Assembly: GCA_003023485.1 (NCBI GenBank)
Contig: PXSG01000072.1
Coordinates: forward strand, 1 to 19,037
Direction of reading: 5' to 3'
Length of the DNA stretch: 19,037 nucleotides
Origin: Halobacteriales archaeon SW_10_68_16
GTDB lineage: Archaea > Halobacteriota > Halobacteria > Halobacteriales > Haloarculaceae
The first letter of the stretch is position 1; each line of letters opens with the position of its first letter. The notes under the pieces were generated by a model, which saw only the letters and a list, made by a program, of their open reading frames with translations, ran no database searches and was not told the DNA's origin. The position numbers were made by a program, and so were the translations under genes. Shown here piece after piece: positions 1 to 6,460 of this stretch.

Positions 1-290
1 CCGAGCTCGTCACCCTCGGGCTTGCGCGAGCGAACTACACGCTCGCTACGACTGCCCTGCGACGTATCCGCGCCTCACCGTCGGTAACGGTGCTTCATCC
101 TGACGAACCGATGTTCGCGGCCGTCTGTGACGAGTTCTACCGATACGACGACCAGGATATTTCACTCGTCGATCACGCGACCAGTGTGCTCGCCGACGAG
201 CGCGATGTCGAACACGTCTTTACCTTCGATCCGGACGGCTTTCGCACGCTCGGATTCACCGCGGTCCCCGACGACACCGGCGAGGCGTGA
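1..290 (+). CDS. PIN-domain protein (VapC-like RNase), 5' end outside window
   Basis: The reading frame is open from the left edge (first full codon at base 3) to a TGA at 288-290, so this is the last ~95 residues of a gene that starts upstream. The end of the protein matches the C-terminal half of PIN domains: an Asp in the helix ISLVDHATSVLADE, then VFTFDPDGFRTLGF and a final beta strand leading to VP. These Asp residues correspond to the late acidic residues of the PIN Mg2+ site (family knowledge). PIN proteins of this size are usually the toxin RNase of VapBC modules, with the antitoxin normally just upstream, here outside the window. An internal GTG at base 90 is not a believable start, because it would cut the domain in half. 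It is convergent with fhs, 42 bp away. Its base composition is less GC-rich than the genes that follow, which fits a mobile toxin gene but proves nothing. Confidence 0.7.
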   Translation, partial: ELVTLGLARANYTLATTALRRIRASPSVTVLHPDEPMFAAVCDEFYRYDDQDISLVDHATSVLADERDVEHVFTFDPDGFRTLGFTAVPDDTGEA

Positions 291-332
291 CGCACGATGC
301 TCGTCATTGCCGAGCCGATGGAACACCTCGTA

Positions 333-2048
333 TCAGAACAGTCCGTGAACGGTGCCGTCGTCGTCGACGTCCATGTTCGCGGCGGCGGGCTCGGCGGGGA
401 GGCCGGGCAGGGTGAGCACGTCGCCGGTGAGCGCGACGAGAAAGCCCGCGCCGGCCGAGGGATAGACCTCCTTGACCTCCAGCGTCCAGTCCTCCGGCGC
501 GCCTTTCAGTTCGGGGTCGTCCGACAGCGAGTGGAAGGTCTTGGACATGCAGACGGGCACGTCGTCGAAGCCCAACTCCTCCATGCGCTCGATGTCGTCC
601 TCGGCGTCGCCGTGATACTTGACGCCATCCGCGCCGTAGATCTCGGTCGCGACCGTCTCGATCTTCTCCTGGATGGAGTCGTCGAGGTCGTACAGCGGTT
701 CGAACGTCGAGTCGGCCGCGGCGGCGGCTTCCAGTTTCTCGGCGAGGTCGATTCCGCCCTCGCCGCCGTCGCTGAAGACGTTGGACTCCGCGGCCTCGAT
801 GCCCAGGTCCGCTTCGCAGTGCTCGATGACTGCGGCGACCTCGGCGTCGGTGTCCCCGGGGAAGCGGTTGACCGCCACGACGACCGGGACGCCGAACTTC
901 CGGAGGTTGCTGACGTGCCTGTCGAGGTTCTCGAACCCCCGCCTGACGGCGTCGATGTTCTCCGCGTCGAGTTCGTCCAGGTCGGCCGGCCACATGTCGT
1001 AGCCGTGGTATTTCAGCGCGCGGACGGAGGCGACGAGCGTGACCGCGTCCGGTTCCATGTCGCCGAACCGGCAGACGATGTTCATGAACTTCTCCGCGCC
1101 GAGGTCGGACCCGAACCCGGCTTCGGTGACGACGGTGTCGGCGAGGCGCGAGGCGACGTCGTCGGCCATCAGCGAGTTGGTACCGTGGGCGATGTTCGCG
1201 AAGGGGCCGCCGTGGACAAACGCGGGCGTGCCCTCGATGGTCTGGACGACGTTGGGCTTCAGCGCGTCCTTCAGGAGGATGGAGACGGCGCCCGTCGCGT
1301 CGATGTCCTCGACGGTGACGGGGTCGCCGTCCTCGTCGTAGGCGACGATGATCCGGGCGACCCGCTCTTTGAGGTCGGCGATGGAATCCGCGAGGCAGAG
1401 CACCGCCATCAACTCGGAGGCGGCGGTGAGGATGAACCCGTCCTCGCGGGGGACGCCGGTGACGTCCCCGCCCAGGCCGACCGTCGTCTCCCGGAGGACG
1501 CGGTCGTTCATGTCGATGGCGCGGGGCCAGTTGACCCAGTTGACCGCGATTTCGAGGTCGTTGTGCTGGTGGACGTGGTTGTCCAGCATCGTCGAGATGA
1601 GGTTGTGCGCCGCGGTCAGGGCGTGGAGGTCGCCGGTGAAGTGGAGGTTGATGTCCTCCATGGGGAGGACCTGCGAGTAGCCACCGCCGGCGGCGCCGCC
1701 CTTGACGCCGAAGACCGGTCCCAGTGAGGGCTCGCGGATGGCGATGAGGGCGTCCTCGCCGATCCGGTTGAACGCCTGGCCCAGCCCGACGGTCGTCACG
1801 GTCTTGCCCTCCCCGTAGGGCGTGGGTGTCATCCCCGTCACGAGCACGAGGTTCGCCTCGGCGTCCTGTTCCTCCTGGACGCGCTCGATGGCGTCGAGTT
1901 TGACCTTCGCCTTGTGCTCGCCGTACAGTTCGAGGTCGCCGGATTCGAGCCCGAGTGGCTCGACGACGTCCGCGATGTGCTCTTTCTCTACGGACTGTGC
2001 GATCTCGTAGTCCGTCGGGAACTCCTGCTCTTCTTCCAGTGAAGACAT
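333..2048 (-). CDS. fhs: Formate--tetrahydrofolate ligase (10-formyl-THF synthetase)
   Basis: This cytoplasmic enzyme catalyses ATP + formate + THF = 10-formyl-THF + ADP + Pi (EC 6.3.4.3). The 571-residue protein aligns end to end with the family (about 555 residues). It has the P-loop-like TPTPYGEGKT at residues 74-83, REPSLGP, the signature GVKGGAAGGGY near 114-124, MEDINLHFTGD, NDRVLR, a GGPFANIAHG segment, EAGFGSDLGAEKF, VASVRALKYHG, GEGG, ATEIYGADGV and a C-terminal LPGLPAEPAA. Nothing is missing. I chose ATG 2048 over the ATG at 2081 because family similarity starts just after it and the 11 extra residues look non-coding. A weak TATA-like stretch (minus-strand TGATTACC, 2072-2080) lies about 27 bp upstream. 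With the dimethylglycine dehydrogenase-like gene nearby, it may run toward formate and ATP, disposing of methyl-derived carbon, or may feed purine synthesis. The direction is inference. Confidence 0.96.
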   Translation of the reverse strand: MSSLEEEQEFPTDYEIAQSVEKEHIADVVEPLGLESGDLELYGEHKAKVKLDAIERVQEEQDAEANLVLVTGMTPTPYGEGKTVTTVGLGQAFNRIGEDALIAIREPSLGPVFGVKGGAAGGGYSQVLPMEDINLHFTGDLHALTAAHNLISTMLDNHVHQHNDLEIAVNWVNWPRAIDMNDRVLRETTVGLGGDVTGVPREDGFILTAASELMAVLCLADSIADLKERVARIIVAYDEDGDPVTVEDIDATGAVSILLKDALKPNVVQTIEGTPAFVHGGPFANIAHGTNSLMADDVASRLADTVVTEAGFGSDLGAEKFMNIVCRFGDMEPDAVTLVASVRALKYHGYDMWPADLDELDAENIDAVRRGFENLDRHVSNLRKFGVPVVVAVNRFPGDTDAEVAAVIEHCEADLGIEAAESNVFSDGGEGGIDLAEKLEAAAAADSTFEPLYDLDDSIQEKIETVATEIYGADGVKYHGDAEDDIERMEELGFDDVPVCMSKTFHSLSDDPELKGAPEDWTLEVKEVYPSAGAGFLVALTGDVLTLPGLPAEPAAANMDVDDDGTVHGLF

Positions 2049-2290
2049 ACTGTCGTGGGGTTCCCCCGAGGCGGTAATCAATGTTGGCGTTTCAGTAGGT
2101 TTACCGATACGACGTGTTTCGGATGGCTCTCTTCTTTGCAGCGATGCAACTGTCCGGGAGGCCGAGGGCTTTCTTGCCGGTCGTCACAGTCGCACAAGAG
2201 TCGACGACATCTTGGAGAACGACCGGAGATATTCGTGACGGTAGCCCCGGTCGAACGCAGTCATCGACTGACGTCAGCAGTGCCACCGAC
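2049..2290. other. Intergenic stretch between fhs and the mttB-like gene
   Basis: About 240 bp with visibly lower GC than its surroundings. I find no convincing gene: short frames exist on both strands but show no family similarity. It would carry the promoter of fhs on its left. A perfect 10-bp palindrome CTGACGTCAG lies at 2268-2277, just past the stop of the mttB-like gene. Its core TGACGTCA recurs at 10836-10843. It could be the scar of an insertion or a lost gene, but nothing recognisable remains. Confidence 0.4.
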
Positions 2291-3766
2291 TCATTCGACC
2301 GCGCGGCCCCGCGCCGCGACGTACGCCTCGAGGTCGCGCTCGACATCCGGCGGCAGTCGGGGCTCTTCGTAGGCTTCGAGCTGTCGCTCGACGCGGTCGC
2401 GCGCGAGTTCGATCGTCGACCGGCGGCCATCTTCGGCCCAGTCGCTGTGGGAGCGTTTGTCGATGACGTCGGGGTGGTAGAACGCCTCGCTCTCCCCGAG
2501 CGGGCGGGCCGCGTCGAGGAAGTGGCCGGCCGGTTCGACCTCGGCGATCCGTTCGAGCCCCAGGTCGTCGGGGTCGAAACTGAACCCCCGGCGAAAGCGG
2601 TCGAGATACCGCATCGCCTCGCAGTCGAGGACGAACTTCTCGGGGGAGACCGTCTCGTAGGATTCGAGGATGCCCGCGGCATGCAGCACGTAGTCGACGT
2701 CCGCCATGTCCGTGACGGCGCCGACGAGCATCGACTCGAACCCGCTCTGGTAATCCAGCGTCTTCGCGTCGGTCAGGCTGCCCCCGGCCCGTGTCGGGAC
2801 GCCGTAGTACCGGCCCAGTTGCGCGGCGACCGCGACGACCAGCGCCGACTCGGGGCTTCCGATGGTCAGCGAGCCGTACCGCGTGTCGATGTTCGAGGTG
2901 GGGACACCGTAGACGACGGGCGTCCCGGGGTTGAGCTGCTGGGCCAGTGCGATACCCACGAGGTTCTCGGCGTTGGCCTGGGCGATGGAAGCGGGCAACG
3001 CCTCGGGCCCCGACGCGCCGGCCATCGTGAACGAGGAGACGAGCAGCGGCTGGCCGGCCTCGGCGAAGGTCATCAGCCCGGCGAGCATCTCCGCGTCGAT
3101 CCGCCGGGGCGGGACCGTGTTGACCAGCCCCGTCACGTACGGCTCCGCCAGTTCGCGGTCGCCGACGGCGATGCCCACCATGTCCAGACACTCCCTCGCG
3201 CGGGTTCCCCCGCGGGCGGTCGCCATCACTGGCTGGTCCGACAGCGCCAGCGACCGCTTGAGCATCGCGAAGTGTTTCTCCGGCCCGTCGACGTCGGTCG
3301 GTTCGCAGACGCTGTAGCCCGTGCAGTTGATGACGTCCTCGACGTGGGCGAGTTTCGTCAGCAACTCGTAGTCGGACAGCCGGGACCGGCGCCGGCCCTC
3401 CCCCAGCGTGTAGACGTAGGGCGGCCCGTACCCCGGCGCTCGCACCGGGGGGCCGTCGCCGCCGACGGTCACGTTCCGCTCGGGGTTGCGCCCGTGGAGG
3501 ACGAACTCCGCCGGGGCAGAGGCGAGACTCTCCTCGATGACGTCGCGGGGGATCGTCACGACGTCGTCGTCGCCGACCTCGGCGCCACAGGCGCGGAAGA
3601 CGGCCCGCGCCCGCTCGTGGTCGAGCTGGATGCCCAGCGTCTCGATGATGTGCATCGACGCCTCGTGGATGGCTTCCAGCCCGTCCCCGTCGAGGCGTTC
3701 GAGGGGCGGCAGGTCGATGGTCCCGGCGTGCTCGCTCACGCGGCCCGGTAGTGTCAGTCCCCTCAT
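2291..3766 (-). CDS. MttB-superfamily (non-pyrrolysine) trimethylamine/betaine methyltransferase-like protein
   Basis: A 491-residue protein of the trimethylamine methyltransferase (MttB/COG5598) superfamily. Visible family features are the N-terminal helix ASMHIIETLGIQLDH, the glycine-rich strand region GTPVVYGVPTSN, the barrel segment GVPTRAGGSLTDAKTLDYQ, and GFESMLVGAVTDMADVDYVL followed by AGILESYETVSPEKFVLD. The frame is uninterrupted and ends in TGA, so no UAG/pyrrolysine is used. Family members of this kind include glycine betaine:corrinoid methyltransferase (MtgB), so the substrate here may be glycine betaine or another methylated amine. That is inference, and no corrinoid protein is encoded in the window. 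It lies divergently from folCP and upstream of fhs on the same strand (242 bp gap). An alternative start is GTG at 3739 (482 residues), which sits 27 bp downstream of the TATA-like CCTTATGA that contains the ATG used here. Confidence 0.85.
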   Translation of the reverse strand: MRGLTLPGRVSEHAGTIDLPPLERLDGDGLEAIHEASMHIIETLGIQLDHERARAVFRACGAEVGDDDVVTIPRDVIEESLASAPAEFVLHGRNPERNVTVGGDGPPVRAPGYGPPYVYTLGEGRRRSRLSDYELLTKLAHVEDVINCTGYSVCEPTDVDGPEKHFAMLKRSLALSDQPVMATARGGTRARECLDMVGIAVGDRELAEPYVTGLVNTVPPRRIDAEMLAGLMTFAEAGQPLLVSSFTMAGASGPEALPASIAQANAENLVGIALAQQLNPGTPVVYGVPTSNIDTRYGSLTIGSPESALVVAVAAQLGRYYGVPTRAGGSLTDAKTLDYQSGFESMLVGAVTDMADVDYVLHAAGILESYETVSPEKFVLDCEAMRYLDRFRRGFSFDPDDLGLERIAEVEPAGHFLDAARPLGESEAFYHPDVIDKRSHSDWAEDGRRSTIELARDRVERQLEAYEEPRLPPDVERDLEAYVAARGRAVE

Positions 3767-3770
3767 AAGG
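3763..3770 (-). promoter_or_regulatory. Possible TATA element for the mttB-like gene (decides start)
   Basis: On the minus strand the bases read CCTTATGA, centred about 27 bp upstream of the in-frame GTG at 3739. That spacing is typical for leaderless haloarchaeal transcripts. If this is the TATA box, the ATG at 3766 lies inside it and cannot be the start, and translation begins at GTG 3739. The match is to a loose consensus only. Confidence 0.4.
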
Positions 3771-3866
3771 GTTTCAGAACCCCCCGTAACGGAGGCCCAC
3801 GGCTATTCGTGTCACTGACATTGCTAGTTGTGATTCGGACTCCCGCCCGCGAGCCGGTCCCGTGGG

Positions 3867-3876
3867 TTTTGAAATA
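3867..3876 (+). promoter_or_regulatory. TATA element of folCP (leaderless start)
   Basis: TTTTGAAATA stands out in an otherwise GC-rich stretch and is centred about 27 bp upstream of ATG 3898. This is the archaeal TATA distance for a transcript that begins at the start codon. It excludes the longer frame that opens at GTG 3862, because that codon would lie upstream of the promoter element. Confidence 0.65.
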
Positions 3877-3897
3877 CCTCGGGCCGGGAAGAGTGGT

Positions 3898-6324
3898 ATG
3901 GAATACCACGAGGCGGTCAACACGCTGGAGGGGCTGCGGCGTGTCAGGCCCAAGTTGGGCACCGAGACGACGGCCTCGCTGCTCGAGTTTCTCGACGTCG
4001 CGTACGACGACCTCGCGGCGGTCCAGGTTGCGGGCTCGAACGGCAAGGGCAGCACCGCCCGCGTCCTCGAGGAAATCCTCGCGACGGCCGGGCTCGACGT
4101 CGGCCTGTACACCTCGCCGGACCTCAACGATGTCCGCGAGCGCGTGCGCGTCTGCGGGCGTCCCATCCCCAAACACCAGGTCGTCGAGTTCGTCGAGGCG
4201 GCCTGGCCGTTCGTCGTCGAGCGGTCCGTCGAGGGGTCGGCGCCAACCTTCTTCGAGGTCGCGACCGCGATGGCGCTGTGGCACTTCGACCACGAGGACG
4301 TCGACGTCGCGGTCCTGGAGGTGGGCATCGGCGGCCGGTACGACGCCACGAGCGCGCCCGACGGGCGCCCGCTGGTGACCGCCGCCACCGGGGACGCGCT
4401 CGCGGCCATCCGCGAGGAGACCGACGTCGTGACCGTCGGCCCCGGGCCGGGCGGCATCGACGGCGTCGAACCGGATCGGGATGTCGACGTGCAGGCCACC
4501 GAGACGGAGATGATCTCGGCCACCGAATCCGCGGTCACGCTTGCGGGCCCGGACTGGACCGTCGAGACCGAGACCTCGATGCTCGGTGGCCACCAGGCGA
4601 TCAACGCCGGGATCGCGGCCACGCTCGCCCGCCAGGTCGCCGACGTCACCGACGAGGACATCGCGACCGGCGTCCGGAACGCCACCTGGCCGGGCCGGTT
4701 CGAGGTCGTCGAGCGGTCGCCGCTGGTCGTGCTTGACGGCGCGCACAACCCCGCGGCGTGTGCGACCCTGACCTCGCTCGTCGACCGGTACGACGTCGAC
4801 CGGCTCCGCCTGGTCTTCGGCGCGATGCGCGACAAGGACCACGTCGCGATGGCCCGGGAACTGCCCGACGCCGACGCCGTCTACCTCGGCGCGCCGGACG
4901 CCGACCGCGCACAGGACACCGACACCCTCGCTGCCGTCTTCGAGGCCGAAACCGACGCCGACGTCGGGGAGTTCGACGCAGTGCTCGGTGCGCTCGACGC
5001 CGCGCTCGCGGACGCCGCCCCGGACGACTGTGTCCTCGTCGCGGGGTCGCTGTACACTGTCGGCGAGGCGCGCGACCACTGGACGCGGACCCCGCGGGCG
5101 GTCCGCACGCCGACAGCGGGCGCGGTCCGGGCGCTGATGGCCGAGTCCAACGTCCCCGAAGCCAAGCGCGATAGACACGCCGCCAGCGGCGTCCACCGGA
5201 CCGTCCGCTTTCACGTCCGGCGGCCGATGGCCGACGAACTGCGCGAGGCCGCCTTCGGCGTCGGCGCGCGGTGTGTCGTCTCGGCGATCACCGCTGCCGA
5301 CCAGCACGTTGACGTGGTGTTGACCGGGACGCTGGCCCAGTACGGGGACCTCGTCGAGCGACTCCAGGACGTCGAAGGGGAGGGCCGACACCTCGCCCGC
5401 CAGCTTGCCCGGACGCTGCCCTTCGACGACCGTATCGAGCGCGAGGGGCCACGCGTCGGAACCGCGACCGGGGCCGGCGACGCCGCGGCAGGGACCGCCG
5501 ACACTGCCGGAGCGGACGACGCTGGCGAGTACCCCTGGGAGCAGGGTACGGCGATCATGGGCATCCTGAACGTAACGCCCGACTCGTTCCACGACGGCGG
5601 CGAGTACGAGGCCACCGCCGACGCCCTCGCGCGGGCCGAACAGCTGGTCGCCGAGGGCGCCCATGTCGTGGACGTGGGCGGCGAGTCGACACGGCCGGGC
5701 GCCGAGCCCGTTCCGACCGACGTCGAGCGCGAGCGCGTCCTGCCGGTCGTCGAGCGCCTGGCGGATCTGGACGCGGTGGTGTCGGTGGACACGCGCAAAC
5801 CCGAGGTCGCGGCGGCCGCCCTCGACGCCGGCGCGGACATGATAAACGACGTCACGGGCCTGGCCGACGCGAGGATGCGCCGCCTGGTGGCCGATCGCGG
5901 CGTGCCGGCGGTGGTGATGCACAGCCTCGCTGCACCGGTCGACCCCGAGCGTGGCTACCGGTACGACGACGTCGTCGACCACATCCTGGCGGCACTGAAC
6001 GAGCGCCTCCTCCTGGCCGAGCGGGCCGGCATCGACCGCTCGCAGGTCATCGTCGACCCGGGCCTGGGCTTCGGGAAACGGGCGGCCGAGAGCTTCGAGT
6101 TGCTGGAACGTCTGCGGGAGTTCCGCGCGCTGGGCGCGCCGGTGATGGTCGGGCACTCGAACAAGTCGATGTTCGCCGAGGTCGCGGGCGAAAACCGCGC
6201 AGCCCCGACCGTCGCGGCGACCGCGCTCGCGGCCGAACGCGGGGCCGACCTCGTGCGCGTCCACGACGTCGCGCCCAACGCCGCCGCTGTGCGCACCGCA
6301 CGCGCCACACTGGACAGTCGGTGA
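3898..6324 (+). CDS. folCP: Bifunctional folylpolyglutamate synthase / dihydropteroate synthase, with an apparent gap in the FolC core
   Basis: An 808-residue fusion of the kind known from halophilic archaea. The FolC part has the P-loop AGSNGKGST (46-53), YTSPDLNDVRERV (71-83), EVGIGGRYDATSA (141-153), LDGAHNPAA (279-287) and VFGAMRDKD (306-314). A middle region (about 405-510) precedes an Ala/Gly/Asp-rich linker. The C-terminal FolP part (from about 550) is complete: MGILNVTPDSF, DVGGESTRPGA, SVDTRKP, NDVTG, MHS, DPGLGFGK, GHSNKS and RVHDV. FolC normally has about 30-35 residues right after the DATN-type motif, with the LDHTxxLG and IAxEKAGI elements. Those carry a Mg2+-ligand His and the carbamylated Lys (E. 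coli FolC). Here the text runs straight from DATSA into PDGRPLVTA, so that segment is absent in frame. FolP should work, but FolC activity is doubtful if the gap is real. The start is ATG 3898, set by the TATA element. Confidence 0.93.
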   Translation: MEYHEAVNTLEGLRRVRPKLGTETTASLLEFLDVAYDDLAAVQVAGSNGKGSTARVLEEILATAGLDVGLYTSPDLNDVRERVRVCGRPIPKHQVVEFVEAAWPFVVERSVEGSAPTFFEVATAMALWHFDHEDVDVAVLEVGIGGRYDATSAPDGRPLVTAATGDALAAIREETDVVTVGPGPGGIDGVEPDRDVDVQATETEMISATESAVTLAGPDWTVETETSMLGGHQAINAGIAATLARQVADVTDEDIATGVRNATWPGRFEVVERSPLVVLDGAHNPAACATLTSLVDRYDVDRLRLVFGAMRDKDHVAMARELPDADAVYLGAPDADRAQDTDTLAAVFEAETDADVGEFDAVLGALDAALADAAPDDCVLVAGSLYTVGEARDHWTRTPRAVRTPTAGAVRALMAESNVPEAKRDRHAASGVHRTVRFHVRRPMADELREAAFGVGARCVVSAITAADQHVDVVLTGTLAQYGDLVERLQDVEGEGRHLARQLARTLPFDDRIEREGPRVGTATGAGDAAAGTADTAGADDAGEYPWEQGTAIMGILNVTPDSFHDGGEYEATADALARAEQLVAEGAHVVDVGGESTRPGAEPVPTDVERERVLPVVERLADLDAVVSVDTRKPEVAAAALDAGADMINDVTGLADARMRRLVADRGVPAVVMHSLAAPVDPERGYRYDDVVDHILAALNERLLLAERAGIDRSQVIVDPGLGFGKRAAESFELLERLREFRALGAPVMVGHSNKSMFAEVAGENRAAPTVAATALAAERGADLVRVHDVAPNAAAVRTARATLDSR

Positions 6325-6342
6325 CGAACTGCCGAGTCACTT

Positions 6343-6372
6343 CACAACCTGACAACTCCCGTACGTGTTGTG
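6343..6372. repeat. Inverted repeat CACAAC-N18-GTTGTG upstream of the dehydrogenase operon
   Basis: CACAAC at 6343-6348 pairs with GTTGTG at 6367-6372. A second ACAAC at 6352-6356 can also pair with GTTGT at 6367-6371. The repeat lies between the folCP stop and the TATA element at 6418, about 45-75 bp upstream of the latter. That is where an activator or repressor site for a substrate-induced catabolic operon could sit. Alternatively it is a weak hairpin behind folCP. No protein can be named. Confidence 0.35.
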
Positions 6373-6417
6373 GGACGGGCGGCCGTTTCAGGGTGGTGAG
6401 GCGCCCGAACCGGACGA

Positions 6418-6423
6418 TTTATC
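6418..6423 (+). promoter_or_regulatory. TATA element of the dehydrogenase-etfBA operon
   Basis: TTTATC within GGACGATTTATCGTG resembles the haloarchaeal TATA box. Transcription would start near 6446-6448, leaving a leader of about 15 nt before ATG 6461. This unit therefore differs from the leaderless genes around it in having a short leader with a ribosome binding site. Confidence 0.5.
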
Positions 6424-6447
6424 GTGACGCTATCCTCGACATGCGAA

Positions 6448-6454
6448 AGGAGAG
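6448..6454 (+). promoter_or_regulatory. Shine-Dalgarno site of the dehydrogenase gene
   Basis: AGGAGAG ends 6 nt before ATG 6461 and pairs well with the 3' end of archaeal 16S rRNA. It is a clear SD in a window where most first genes seem leaderless, and it fixes the start at 6461. Confidence 0.6.
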
Positions 6455-6460
6455 TAACAG

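Noticed and set aside
297..1727. Long open frame antisense to fhs (476 codons)
   Set aside because: It is rich in Val/Arg/Gly and has no family similarity. It mirrors the third-codon-position GC bias of fhs, which is complete on the other strand. The same holds for the long antisense frames at 2114-3751, 3763-6264, 6419-7702, 8972-10162, 12991-14916 and 16627-17991.
2291..3766. Pyrrolysine-containing trimethylamine methyltransferase
   Set aside because: The frame has no internal TAG and ends in TGA. The full-length protein is read without UAG, so it belongs to the non-pyrrolysine branch.
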